From: JAASSS01 sp021767745
GTDB lineage: Bacteria > Pseudomonadota > Gammaproteobacteria > UBA5335
Direction: 5' to 3'
NCBI GenBank assembly: GCA_034189165.1
Contig: JAXHVN010000028.1
Location: 1-64,000 of the forward strand
Length of the DNA stretch: 64,000 bases
Part shown: positions 38,904-47,483 of the stretch, one piece after another
How the letters are laid out: every line of letters begins with the position of its first letter
Numbering within the stretch: position 1 is the first letter of the stretch
The notes under the pieces: model-generated
The model's database searches: none
What the model saw: the letters and a program-made list of their open reading frames with translations, nothing else
What the model was told of the DNA's origin: nothing
Translations under genes and position numbers: made by a program

Positions 38904-40058
38904 TCAGGGCCGCGGGCCGGTTGCCGAGGCTTCCGTCGGCGTGCCCGCTGCCGGCGTGTCCGCCGGCGCCCGCAGCTCCTGCAGTCGGCTGGCGGTGCGG
39001 GCGAAGGGGAAGCGCAGCCGTTGGCCGGTGTACAGCGCTGCCGGTTCGTCCGCGGCGCTGGCGTAGAGCTCGCCGCCGGCATCGTAGAGCACGTCGATCA
39101 GGTTGATGAACCGCCGCGCGGCGTTGTCGCGCGTCGCCGTCAGCACGGGGATGTTCGACAGCAGCAGCACGGCGAAGCGTCCGGTCAGCTCGAGATAGTC
39201 CTGTTGACTGCGCGGCCCCTCGCACAGGGCGATGAAATCGAACCAGGCGATGCCCTCGGCGGCGGCGCGCGCCGGCAGCGGCCGGCCCTGGACCTGCAGC
39301 GTGGCAGGCGCGGGCAGCTGGCCGCTGCGCTGGCGAAACAGCGCGGCAAGCTGCGCCTCGGCCGCCTCGCCCGCTGGCAGCCAGCGATCGACCGGGCCGC
39401 TCGCCGCCTGCCGATAGTCCGGCCCAGCGGCCAGGTGCAGCACGCGGCAGTGGCGTTTCAACTGGGCGATCGCCGGCAGGAAGCGCTCGCGCTGCAGGCC
39501 GCCGGCGTAGAGCGCGTCCGGCGCGACGTTGGAAGTTGCCACCAGCGTCACGCCATGCTCGAACAGGCGTGTGAACAGGGTGCCCAGCAACATCGCATCG
39601 GTGATGTCCTCGACGAAGAACTCATCGAAACAGATCACCCGGTGCTGGCCCGCCAGCGTATCGGCAATGCGCAGCAGCGGATCCTGCTGGCGCCGATGCT
39701 GCTTCAGCGCGGCGTGCAGCTCGCGCATGAAGCTGTGGAAGTGCGCCCGCCGGCTGGGGATGCCGGCCAGTTCGGCGTGGAACAGGTCCATCAGGTGCGT
39801 CTTGCCCCGGCCGACGCCGCCCCAGAGGTACAGGCCCGGCACCGGCGGCCAGTGGGTATCGGCCGGTTCCTGCCCGCCCAGCCAGCGCCGCCGCAGACGC
39901 TGCCAGCGCGGCGCCGCCGCGGGTGGTGGGGCCGGTGTGCGTCGCAGCGCCACCGCCAGCTCGTCCAGCGCCGCCACCGCGGTCTGCTGCGCGGCATCGG
40001 GTTGCAGATCGCCGCGGTCCAGGGCGGCGGCGTAACGGCGCAGGACGGGGCCAGCCAT
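38904..40058 (-). CDS. zapE: cell division ATPase ZapE (AFG1 family)
   Basis: A 384-residue AAA-type ATPase that destabilises FtsZ polymers during constriction. Walker A GGVGRGKT is at 80-87; Walker B VICFDEFFV and TLVATSNVAPDALY follow. RRFINLIDVLYD near the end is conserved. The last 30 residues are Pro/Thr-rich. Only three bases separate it from the upstream thiolase, so they may share a transcript. Confidence 0.92.
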   Translation of the reverse strand: MAGPVLRRYAAALDRGDLQPDAAQQTAVAALDELAVALRRTPAPPPAAAPRWQRLRRRWLGGQEPADTHWPPVPGLYLWGGVGRGKTHLMDLFHAELAGIPSRRAHFHSFMRELHAALKQHRRQQDPLLRIADTLAGQHRVICFDEFFVEDITDAMLLGTLFTRLFEHGVTLVATSNVAPDALYAGGLQRERFLPAIAQLKRHCRVLHLAAGPDYRQAASGPVDRWLPAGEAAEAQLAALFRQRSGQLPAPATLQVQGRPLPARAAAEGIAWFDFIALCEGPRSQQDYLELTGRFAVLLLSNIPVLTATRDNAARRFINLIDVLYDAGGELYASAADEPAALYTGQRLRFPFARTASRLQELRAPADTPAAGTPTEASATGPRP

Positions 40059-40061
40059 CGC

Positions 40062-41243
40062 CTAGAGACGTTCGATTGCGATCGCGGTCGCCTCGCCGCC
40101 GCCGATGCACAGCGCCGCCACACCGCGGCGCAGGCCGCGGGCCTGCAGCGCGTGCAGCAGGGTGACCAGGATGCGGGCGCCGGAGGCGCCGATCGGGTGG
40201 CCCAGCGCGCAGGCGCCGCCGTTCACATTGACCTTCTCGTGCGGCAGGTCGAGCTCCTGCATCGCCGCCATCGTGACCACGGCGAAGGCCTCGTTGATCT
40301 CGAACAGGTCGACATCCGCCACCTGCCAGCCGATCTGCTCGAGCAGCCGGTCGATGGCACCCACCGGCGAGGTGGTGAACCACTCCGGTGTCTGGGCGAA
40401 TACGCTCTGGCCGACGATGCGCGCCAGCGGCGTCAGGCCATCGGCCCGCGCCTGGTCGCCGTCGGCCACCACCAGCGCCGCGGCGCCGTCGGCGATGGAG
40501 GACGAACTCGCCGCGGTGACCGTGCCCTCGCGCGCGAACACCGGGCGCAGGCTGGGGATGCGCGCGGGGTCGGCGCGGCCGGGCTCCTCGTCCTGCACCA
40601 CCGTGCGCTGCTCGCGACGCACCGTGACCGCGACCGGCACGAGCTCGGCGGCGAAGGCATCCTCGGCGATCGCCCGCCGTGCCCGCTCCAGCGAGACCCG
40701 TGCGAAGTCGTCCTGCGCCTCGCGCGAGCAGCCGTAGCGTTCGGCGGTGGCCTCGGCGAAAGCTCCCATCGGGCGATGCCCGGCCGGATCCTCCAGGCCG
40801 TCGTAGAGCATGTGATCGAGCAGTTCGCCGTGGCCGAGCCGATAGCCGCCGCGCGCGCGCGGCAGCAGATAGGGCGCGTTGCTCATCGACTCCATGCCGC
40901 CGGCAAGCAGGTAGCGGGCGCTGCCGGCGCGGATCAGGTCGTGCGCCAGCATCACGGTGCGCATGCCGGAGCCGCAGACCTTGTTCACGGTGACGGCGCC
41001 GACCGAGTTCGGCACCCCGGCCGCCAACGCCGCCATGCGCGCCGGCGCCTGGCCGACACCCGCCGGCAGCACGCAGCCCATGAACACCTCGCCGAGCTGC
41101 GTCGGTGCCAGCCCGGCATCGCCGAGTGCGGCGGCGATGGCGGTGGCGCCGAGTGTGGCGGCATCGACGCTGGCGAGCGCCCCCTGAAGGGCGCCGATCG
41201 GCGTGCGGCGGGCGCTGAGCAGAACGATCTCGCGGTCGGTCAT
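40062..41243 (-). CDS. thiolase (acetyl-CoA C-acetyltransferase type)
   Basis: A 393-residue thiolase. The nucleophilic Cys is in NKVCGSGMRTVM (about residue 88), the His in GGACALGHPIGASGAR, and the second Cys in LCIGGGEATA. GMESMSNAPYLLP is typical of acetoacetyl-CoA thiolases; a beta-oxidation thiolase cannot be excluded. With the alkane genes at the left end it fits fatty-acid turnover, but the distance makes that loose. Start: ATG at 41243; one six bases upstream is equally possible. Confidence 0.9.
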   Translation of the reverse strand: MTDREIVLLSARRTPIGALQGALASVDAATLGATAIAAALGDAGLAPTQLGEVFMGCVLPAGVGQAPARMAALAAGVPNSVGAVTVNKVCGSGMRTVMLAHDLIRAGSARYLLAGGMESMSNAPYLLPRARGGYRLGHGELLDHMLYDGLEDPAGHRPMGAFAEATAERYGCSREAQDDFARVSLERARRAIAEDAFAAELVPVAVTVRREQRTVVQDEEPGRADPARIPSLRPVFAREGTVTAASSSSIADGAAALVVADGDQARADGLTPLARIVGQSVFAQTPEWFTTSPVGAIDRLLEQIGWQVADVDLFEINEAFAVVTMAAMQELDLPHEKVNVNGGACALGHPIGASGARILVTLLHALQARGLRRGVAALCIGGGEATAIAIERL

Positions 41244-41493
41244 GGGCATCGTCGTTGGGCAATGGGGGGCATCGATGGTAGCAAAGGCCGCGGGCGCGCC
41301 GGATGCGGTGCGCCGGTGCCTCTGGCTATGATGGTCCCGCCGCGCAGGCGTTCCGGCGGCGCTGTCCAGAAGGGGCCGCCGCGACAGTGCATCGGCGGCT
41401 CTGTGACCCAAGGTGTTGACCTCTGGCGCGGGCCCGGGCGCCGGCCTTCGATCGGCCGCCGGGAGAGCGTCGGCGGTCCCGTCAGGAGACGTC

Positions 41494-43344
41494 ATGCCTG
41501 CCCCCGCCGCGCTCGCGCCGCTCGTCCTCGGCATCGGCCTGTCCATCATGCTCGCCGCCGCCAATGCCTATCTCGGCCTGTTCGCCGGCCTGACGGTATC
41601 CGCCTCCATCCCTGCGGCCGTCATGGCGCTGGCCGTGCTGCGGCTGGTCCAGCGCCGCGAGCCGCACACCGTGAACTGGGTCCAGACGGCGGCCTCGGCG
41701 GGAGAATCCCTCGCTGCCGGGGCGATCTTCACCTTCCCTGCCCTGGTGCTGATCGACTACTGGGATGGCTTTCGCTACGGCTGGGTAACGGCCATCGCGC
41801 TGCTGGGCGGGCTGCTGGGCGTGTTGTTCACGCTGCCACTGCGCCGGGCGATGGTGATCGAGTCGCCGCTGCCATTCCCCGAGGGCGCGGCGACCGCGGC
41901 CGTGGTGCGCGCCGGCACGGCCGGGGACGAGGCGGCGCCCTCGGCCCTGCCGATCGCCGTCGGCGCGGCGCTGGCGGCGCTGATGAAGCTGGCGGAGACG
42001 GGCCTGCATCTGTGGCGGCCGAGCGCACAGGGCGCGCTGTGGTGGCCTGGCGGCGGCGTCGCCTATCTGGGGGTGAACCTGTCGCCGGCGCTGCTGGGAG
42101 TCGGCGTGGTGGTCGGTCTGCGCATCGCTGCGCTGGTCTTCGCCGGCGGTGCGATCGCCTGGTTGCTCGCGCTGCCGCTGGATGCGGCGCTGGCTTCCGC
42201 CGGCCAGCTGCGCGAGTGGCAGGCCCAGGGGCTCGGCCCGGTCGAGGTGGCCTACCAGCTGTGGTCGAGCCGGATCCGCTACCTCGGCGTCGGTGCGATG
42301 CTGGTCGGTGGCCTGTGGACGCTGGCGGCGCTGCTGCCCGGCATCGCCCGCAGCCTGGTCTCGATGCTGCGTGAGCAAGGCGCCGACGACGCCGTGTCGC
42401 CTCCGGTGCTGACCGGCATCGTCCTGCTGCTGCTGGCGCCGCTGTGGCTGCTCTATGCCGACATCGTCGGCGGCGCCGCCACCGGCCTGGTGATGACACT
42501 GCTGATGGCGCTGGCGGGATTCCTGTTCGCGGCGGTCGCGGCCTACATGGCCGGTCTGGTCGGCTCATCGCACAACCCGGTCTCCGGCGTGACGATCGCC
42601 ACCCTGGTGCTCGCCGCCGGCCTGCTGCGCCTGTTGCCCGGGGACCTCGCGCTGGGCGGTCCGGCGGCGGCGCTGCTGGTCGGTGCGGCCGTCTGCTGTG
42701 CGGCCGCGATCGCCGGCGACAACATGCAGGACCTGAAGGCCGGATACCTGCTGGCGGCGCCACCGCGGCCGCAGCAGTGGGCGCAGGTGCTGGGCGTGGC
42801 GAGCGCGGCGCTGTTTCTGGCGCCGGTGCTGCACCTGCTGCAGCAGGCCTACGGCTTCGGGCCGCCGAGCGCCGCCCAGCCGCACGCGCTGCCCGCCCCG
42901 CAGGCTTCGCTGATGGCGGCCGTCGCACGGGGCATGTTCGAGGGCGGGCTGCCCTGGGACATGCTCGCGCTGGGCAGCGTGCTGGCGCTTGGGGTCATTG
43001 CGCTGGATCGCGCCGATCGCCGGCGCGGGGGGCAGGGGGTGCCGGTGCTGGCCGTGGCGGTCGGCCTGTACCTGCCCTTCGAGCTGACGGCGGCCATCCT
43101 GCTCGGCGGCCTGCTCGGCCGGGGCCTGTCGGCCGAGCGGGGCGTACTGGCGGCCGCCGGCCTGATCACGGGGGAGGCGCTGGCGGGTATCCTGCTGGCA
43201 GTGCCGATCGTGATCGGCGGCCGGGCCGACATCCTGGCCCTGGCGTCGGCGCCGTGGGGGCCGCTGCCGGGCGTGGTGGCGCTTGTCGCCGTGGCCGTGT
43301 GGCTGCGCGCGGCGGCGGCCAAGGGGCCGGGCCGGCCACGATAG
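41494..43344 (+). CDS. OPT-family oligopeptide transporter
   Basis: A 616-residue, strongly hydrophobic protein with some 14 to 16 helices. NAYLGLFAGLTVSASIPAAVM, ESPLPFPEGAATAAVVRAG and SSHNPVSGVTIATL are typical OPT signatures. These carriers import small peptides or metal chelates by proton symport. The start follows AGGAG by five bases. Divergent from the thiolase; the next gene starts 20 bases after its stop. Confidence 0.88.
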   Translation: MPAPAALAPLVLGIGLSIMLAAANAYLGLFAGLTVSASIPAAVMALAVLRLVQRREPHTVNWVQTAASAGESLAAGAIFTFPALVLIDYWDGFRYGWVTAIALLGGLLGVLFTLPLRRAMVIESPLPFPEGAATAAVVRAGTAGDEAAPSALPIAVGAALAALMKLAETGLHLWRPSAQGALWWPGGGVAYLGVNLSPALLGVGVVVGLRIAALVFAGGAIAWLLALPLDAALASAGQLREWQAQGLGPVEVAYQLWSSRIRYLGVGAMLVGGLWTLAALLPGIARSLVSMLREQGADDAVSPPVLTGIVLLLLAPLWLLYADIVGGAATGLVMTLLMALAGFLFAAVAAYMAGLVGSSHNPVSGVTIATLVLAAGLLRLLPGDLALGGPAAALLVGAAVCCAAAIAGDNMQDLKAGYLLAAPPRPQQWAQVLGVASAALFLAPVLHLLQQAYGFGPPSAAQPHALPAPQASLMAAVARGMFEGGLPWDMLALGSVLALGVIALDRADRRRGGQGVPVLAVAVGLYLPFELTAAILLGGLLGRGLSAERGVLAAAGLITGEALAGILLAVPIVIGGRADILALASAPWGPLPGVVALVAVAVWLRAAAAKGPGRPR

Positions 43345-43363
43345 CCGCAGGGGGAGGCAAGAC

Positions 43364-44416
43364 ATGAAGCCGTTGCTGATCGAAGACGACCTGCCGGCGA
43401 GTCTCGGCCTGCGCTGGCGCGATCAGCGGCGGCTGTATCTGGCGCGCGGGTTCTTTGCCCTCGCGCTGTACTGCTACTTCCTCGCCGCGGCCAGCTATCG
43501 ACCGGTGTTCCTCGATCAGCGGCAGCTGGTGGCGGTGCTGGTGAGCTATCTGCTGGTGATGGGCGTGCTGTTCTGGCGTGCCCGGCGCAATGCGATCGCT
43601 GCCAGCGGCCGGGGCCGGCGCTCGATCCTCAACGCCCGGCTGGCGATGTGGGTCGACTACGGCGCGCTGTTCATCGTGGTCAGCCACGATCCCTACGACA
43701 GCATCCCCGCGGTGCTGCTGCTGCTGCCGGTGCTGTTCGGCAACGGCCTGCGCTATGGGCAGCGGCTGCTGGATGAGGCAGTGGCCGGTGCCCTGGTGGC
43801 GGTTCCGGTGGTGATCGCCTTTCGCGGCATCAGCGGCATCGTGCCGCAGGTCGACACGATGCTGACCCTGCTGCTCTACAGCGTGGTGGTGCTCTACGCC
43901 GGCTGGCTCATCCGCCAGGCGTCGCGGCTGCGCCGGCGCCTGCGTTTCGTGAGCTTCCGCGACTTCACCACCGGCATGCTGAACCGGCGCGCGCTGATGG
44001 AATACGGCGAGCTGCTGTTCGATCTGCAGGCGCGCGCAGGCCGTCCCATCATGTTGCTGCTGGTGCGGCTGGGGCCGCTGGATGCGGCTCGCGGCGGGCT
44101 GCTGCGGGAGGTTGCCGACGCGCTGCGCGATCACGCCCGGCCCTGTGATCTCACCGCCTACCTCGGCGAGGGCCGCTTCGTGCTGCTGCTGCCGGATCTC
44201 GAGCGCACGGAGCTTGGCGTGCTGCGGGATCGACTGGAAAGGACGCTGGCGTCGCTGTCTGCCGCGCCGGCCGCGCCGGCCGCGCGGCGCGTGGCGGGCG
44301 TGCTGGCGCCGGAGGAGGGCACCAACCTGCAGGCGCTGCTGCGCCGGGCCGAGCAGACGCTGGCCGAGGCACCGCCGCTGCGGGCCCAGCCAGTGCGTGC
44401 GTCCGCGGCATCATGA
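43364..44416 (+). CDS. membrane protein with degenerate GGDEF domain
   Basis: A 350-residue protein. About six N-terminal helices (28-45, 55-72, 95-107, 113-127, 139-155, 165-184) precede a basic linker and a GGDEF-like fold. TGMLNRRALMEYGE (203-216) matches the start of diguanylate cyclase domains. The catalytic loop reads LGEGRF (267-272) where ARxGGDEF is expected, so the metal-binding Asp/Glu are lost. Cyclase activity is improbable; it may sense or scaffold. GGGGAGG precedes the start. Overlaps xerD by four bases (ATGA). Confidence 0.72.
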   Translation: MKPLLIEDDLPASLGLRWRDQRRLYLARGFFALALYCYFLAAASYRPVFLDQRQLVAVLVSYLLVMGVLFWRARRNAIAASGRGRRSILNARLAMWVDYGALFIVVSHDPYDSIPAVLLLLPVLFGNGLRYGQRLLDEAVAGALVAVPVVIAFRGISGIVPQVDTMLTLLLYSVVVLYAGWLIRQASRLRRRLRFVSFRDFTTGMLNRRALMEYGELLFDLQARAGRPIMLLLVRLGPLDAARGGLLREVADALRDHARPCDLTAYLGEGRFVLLLPDLERTELGVLRDRLERTLASLSAAPAAPAARRVAGVLAPEEGTNLQALLRRAEQTLAEAPPLRAQPVRASAAS

Positions 44417-45327
44417 CGGCTGCAGCGGCGCCGGCGTTGCCAGCACCGGAGCTTGCAGCGATCGACCGCTTCATCGATCACCTCTGGCTGGTGGAGGGCC
44501 TCGCGCCGCAGACGCTCGATGCCTACCGGCGCGACCTGACGCAGCTGGCGGGCTGGCTCACGGCGCGGCAGGGTGGGCTGCTGGAAGCGACGCGGGCCCA
44601 GATGCTGGCCTATCTGGCCGAGCGTAGCCGGCAGGGGGTCAAGGCCCGGACCCTGGCCCGTCAGCTCAGTGCCTACCGCCGGTTCTATCGGCTGCAGGCC
44701 CGCGAGCAGGCGCTGGCCGATCCGACGGCCCGGATCGAACTGCCACGCCTTGGCCGGCCGCTGCCAGCGAGCCTGACGGAGGCGGACGTGGAGGCCTTGC
44801 TGGCGGCGCCCGACGTGCAGAGCCCGCAGGGATTGCGAGACCGGGCGATGCTCGAACTGCTGTACGCGACCGGGCTGCGGGTGTCGGAACTGGTGGGTGT
44901 GCCGCTCGCCGGGGTGGACCTGGTGCGCGGGGTGGTGCGGGTCACCGGCAAGGGTGGGCGCGAACGCCTGGTGCCGTTCGGCGAGCAGGCGCGCGAATGG
45001 ATCGTCCGCTACCGCCGCGAGGTCCGCCCGCTATGGGCCCGCGCGCCGGAGCCGGCACTGTTCCTCACGCGGCTGGGTCGCGGCATGAGCCGGCAGGCGT
45101 TCTGGCAACTGGTCAGGCGTCACGCGATGCGCGCCGGCATCGCTACGCCGCTCTCGCCGCACACCCTGCGGCACGCCTTCGCCACGCACCTGGTGAATCA
45201 CGGCGCCGATCTGCGCGTGGTGCAGATGCTGCTCGGTCACGCCGATCTTTCGACCACGCAGATCTATACGCATGTGGCACGTGCACGTCTGCAGGCGCTG
45301 CATGCGGCGCATCATCCGCGCGGCTGA
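44413..45327 (+). CDS. xerD: tyrosine recombinase XerD
   Basis: A 304-residue recombinase resolving chromosome dimers at dif with XerC. The SAM-like core-binding domain covers 15-100. Catalytic residues are Arg in GLRVSEL, Lys in TGKGGRERLV, H-x2-R in HTLRHAFATHL, His in GHADLSTTQ and Tyr in QIYTHV. A housekeeping XerD by length and motif, not a phage integrase. Its end overlaps the convergent NUDIX gene by 16 bases. Confidence 0.94.
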   Translation: MTAAAAPALPAPELAAIDRFIDHLWLVEGLAPQTLDAYRRDLTQLAGWLTARQGGLLEATRAQMLAYLAERSRQGVKARTLARQLSAYRRFYRLQAREQALADPTARIELPRLGRPLPASLTEADVEALLAAPDVQSPQGLRDRAMLELLYATGLRVSELVGVPLAGVDLVRGVVRVTGKGGRERLVPFGEQAREWIVRYRREVRPLWARAPEPALFLTRLGRGMSRQAFWQLVRRHAMRAGIATPLSPHTLRHAFATHLVNHGADLRVVQMLLGHADLSTTQIYTHVARARLQALHAAHHPRG

Positions 45328-45869
45328 GGCATTGGCGCGGTCGGGCCCAGATCCTCGGTGCGGGTGATGAAGCGTCCCTTGCGCCGGTCGGCGAAGAACC
45401 ATTCCAGCGTGTAGCGGATCGAGCGGAAGGCCAGTTCATCCCAAGGGATATCCGCCTCGGCGAACAGCGCGGTTTCCAGCGATTCCACGCCTGGCGAGAA
45501 GTCGAGGTCCTGCAGGGCGGCACGGAAGAACAGATGGACCTGATCGATGTGCGGCAGGTTGACCATCGTGTAGAGCTCGCCGATCTCGACCCGGGCGTTG
45601 GCTTCCTCCAGCGTTTCGCGCTGGGCTCCCTCGCGCGTGCTCTCGCCGAGTTCCATGAAGCCGGCCGGCAGCGTCCAGGCGCCGCGGCGCGGCTCGATCG
45701 CCCGCCGGCACAGCAGCACATGGCCCTGCCACTCCGGGATGCAGCCGACCACCAGCTTGGGGTTCTCGTAGAACACCCGGTCGCAGTGCTCGCAGACGAA
45801 ACGATGTCGATTGTCGCCCGCCGGCACGACACGGGTGACCGGATGGCCGCAGTTGCTGCAGAACTTCAT
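45312..45869 (-). CDS. NUDIX hydrolase with zinc ribbon
   Basis: A 185-residue protein. A zinc ribbon (CSNCG at 4-8, CEHCDRVFYENPK near 26-38) precedes a NUDIX fold whose box G-x5-E-x7-REU-x-EE-x-G/A-U is present as GFMELGESTREGAQRETLEEANA. The ribbon resembles NADH pyrophosphatase NudC, but the SQPWPFPxS tail of NudC is not seen. Substrate unknown. The ATG is chosen at the ribbon; no good upstream extension. Confidence 0.85.
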   Translation of the reverse strand: MKFCSNCGHPVTRVVPAGDNRHRFVCEHCDRVFYENPKLVVGCIPEWQGHVLLCRRAIEPRRGAWTLPAGFMELGESTREGAQRETLEEANARVEIGELYTMVNLPHIDQVHLFFRAALQDLDFSPGVESLETALFAEADIPWDELAFRSIRYTLEWFFADRRKGRFITRTEDLGPTAPMPQPRG

Positions 45870-45952
45870 GAAGGCTCTGTCGTTGATGGCCGTGGCACGA
45901 TCTGGGGCGCCGACGACTTGAACTTCGCTACCAGCGGTCGGTCTGACCGGCC

Positions 45953-45977
45953 GGCTGCAGGAAATGCAGCCTATAAT
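45953..45977 (+). promoter_or_regulatory. consensus -10 with adjacent inverted repeat
   Basis: TATAAT at 45972-45977 is a perfect sigma-70 -10. Directly upstream lies a perfect 7-base inverted repeat, GGCTGCA (45953-45959), GGAAA, TGCAGCC (45965-45971). It occupies the -10/-35 spacer, where a repressor or activator could bind. No good -35 is seen. Transcription would start near 45984, giving a 75-base leader for the first exported paralogue. Confidence 0.5.
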
Positions 45978-46057
45978 CACACGCTAGAACGGGCCGCGGA
46001 AGAAAGGTCCGGGTGGAGCAGGGGAACTGGCTTCACAAATGAGTTAGGGAGAAAGTT

Positions 46058-46630
46058 ATGGAACTCAAGCATCTGTTTGCCGCCGCCGCCATCGCCGCCG
46101 TGCCCTTTGCCGCGCAGGCTGAACTTAAGCCGATGCAGACGCAGGAGCTGCGCGCCGTGGAAGGTCAGGGCGTGATCGGCGTCAATGTGCTGACGGCCAT
46201 CGATAACCTGGTGAACCTGGGTGAGCTGGATGAGGCCGAGCTGCTGGACAACCTGGTGGATCTGGGCGCCATCGATTCCGCCTATGACGCCGAGGGGCCG
46301 CTGAAGAGCGCGATCGATGAACTGATCGATCTGGGCGAGTTGGACGCGTTCGAGCCGGTCGACAATTCGCTGAGCCTCGGTAGCATCGATGAGCGTATCG
46401 ACTTGGCCGATCTCGCCAATCTGGACGATGTCGTTGTCGACAAGCGCATCAGCCAGCTGAACAATCGCGCCGAGCGCCGTGACAACGCGGCGGCCTTCCT
46501 GCGGGGCCTGGGCACCAATCCGGAGTTGTACAGCACGCTGACGGGCGCCACGATCGGCGCCGTGCTGGAAGCCAAGGCTGATTTCGCCCAGCGCCGTGCC
46601 ACGTTCCTCGGCAATACCTTCAGCGACTAG
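46058..46630 (+). CDS. exported acidic repeat protein, paralogue 1 of 3
   Basis: A 190-residue protein I cannot assign. Signal peptide 1-21 (cleavage after AAQA), mature start ELKPM, then ELRAVEGQG at 30-38. Four 12-residue acidic repeats follow: AIDNLVNLGELD (47-58), LLDNLVDLGAID (62-73), AIDELIDLGELD (85-96) and PVDNSLSLGSID (100-111). The C-terminal third is more basic and helical (NNRAERRDN, TLTGATIGAVLEAKADFAQRR). No cysteine, no anchor. The RAV-x-GQG block after a signal peptide recalls small secreted proteins of proteobacteria related to Fil/pilus-type families (e.g. DUF6160); that link is tentative. GGGAG precedes the ATG; a strong terminator follows. Confidence 0.7.
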   Translation: MELKHLFAAAAIAAVPFAAQAELKPMQTQELRAVEGQGVIGVNVLTAIDNLVNLGELDEAELLDNLVDLGAIDSAYDAEGPLKSAIDELIDLGELDAFEPVDNSLSLGSIDERIDLADLANLDDVVVDKRISQLNNRAERRDNAAAFLRGLGTNPELYSTLTGATIGAVLEAKADFAQRRATFLGNTFSD

Positions 46631-46652
46631 CTTCACGCTTGATGTCTGAACT

Positions 46653-46684
46653 GCGAAGGCCGCCTCCGGGCGGCCTTCGCTTTT
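46653..46684 (+). terminator. strong terminator after paralogue 1
   Basis: A perfect 12-base stem GCGAAGGCCGCC / GGCGGCCTTCGC (46653-46664, 46669-46680) with a TCCG tetraloop followed by TTTT. Confidence 0.9.
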
Positions 46685-46798
46685 CTGGGTGATCGCTGCG
46701 CCTCGGTATGGCCGGGGCAGATTGTCCGCATTAGCCGTGCTCTCATCGATGTAAGTAAGATGTAACAAAAACGTAATGAAGCAGTGATGGTTTGTGAC

Positions 46799-46840
46799 TA
46801 TAGTTAGTCTCGCTACTGGCGTTGCTTACGCATGGTAGCG
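46799..46840 (+). promoter_or_regulatory. candidate -10 and leader hairpin upstream of paralogue 2
   Basis: TATAGT at 46799-46804 sits in an AT-rich patch (46750-46805) unlike its surroundings. A leader hairpin follows: arms CGCTAC (46811-46816) and GTAGCG (46835-46840), with inner GCGT/ACGC (46819-46822, 46828-46831). It lies 34 bases ahead of the ATG. A promoter plus structured leader is plausible; no -35 is clear. Confidence 0.35.
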
Positions 46841-46874
46841 CCCCTAACCCGTATGCACATGGGAGTGCAAGTTC

Positions 46875-47333
46875 ATGAACCTGAAGACGATGTTTGCCGC
46901 TGGCGCGCTGGCCGCGTTGCCCTTGGTCGCCCAGGCCGAGATGACGCCGATGGTCGACGCCGAAATGCGCGCCGTACAGGGCCAGGGTCCGATCCTGGAC
47001 TACACCCTGTTCGTGGTCGAAGAGCTGGTCGATCTGGGCGAGCTCGACACGTTCGATGACGTGCTGGTCGACATCCTTGCCGCCCTGGATGTTCTGATCG
47101 ATCCCGAGGAGCCGGATCTCCTCATCGATCTGACCGTCCTGCCGGATGTTTTTGGTGATTCGGTCGCTGAGACGCGCGCCAACATCGCTGATCTGTATGC
47201 CTTCCGCGCCGAGTTGAACGAAGGTGTGGCGGATCTGGTGCCGAACTTCACCGTGGTCGGTGACGTGGTGGACGCCAAGCTGGCATCGCGCGTCGCTCGT
47301 TTTGATCTGCTGGGTGGTCTGATCGCCCCGTAG
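46875..47333 (+). CDS. exported acidic repeat protein, paralogue 2 of 3
   Basis: A 152-residue relative of its neighbours. Signal peptide 1-21 (LVAQA), then EMTPM and EMRAVQGQG at 30-38. The repeat core is VVEELVDLGELD (47-58) and a variant ALDVLIDPEEPD (70-81); a Leu/Asp-rich stretch follows. The C-terminal segment ELNEGVADLVPNFTVVGDVV corresponds to YNEGVAGLLPARTLVGQVA in paralogue 3. Cysteine-free, acidic, no membrane anchor after the signal. Function unknown; periplasmic or extracellular by prediction. Separated from gene 1 by its own candidate promoter and from gene 3 by a terminator. Confidence 0.7.
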   Translation: MNLKTMFAAGALAALPLVAQAEMTPMVDAEMRAVQGQGPILDYTLFVVEELVDLGELDTFDDVLVDILAALDVLIDPEEPDLLIDLTVLPDVFGDSVAETRANIADLYAFRAELNEGVADLVPNFTVVGDVVDAKLASRVARFDLLGGLIAP

Positions 47334-47359
47334 GGTGCGCCTGACGGATCGAATTGAAG

Positions 47360-47390
47360 GAAGGCCGCCTGCGGGCGGCCTTCTCTGTTT
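47360..47390 (+). terminator. terminator after paralogue 2
   Basis: A perfect 10-base stem GAAGGCCGCC / GGCGGCCTTC (47360-47369, 47374-47383) with a TGCG loop and a T-rich tail, nearly the same stem as after paralogue 1, so it was probably copied with the gene. Confidence 0.85.
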
Positions 47391-47483
47391 CGGGCGGTTG
47401 CCTGCTCTAGATTCGCTGGTATGCCACCCGACAATGTCCGGTTTGTGCTTATCCTGATCCGTGCCAATCCATGAGGAGTTCCG

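Noticed and set aside
39021..42374. Very long plus-strand open frame of 1117 codons
   Set aside because: It runs antisense to zapE and the thiolase and out of frame into the OPT gene; composition is Arg/Gln/Gly-rich with no family motif. High GC creates such frames.
46832..47059. Short frame overlapping paralogue 2
   Set aside because: Out of frame with the recognised protein, without ribosome site.
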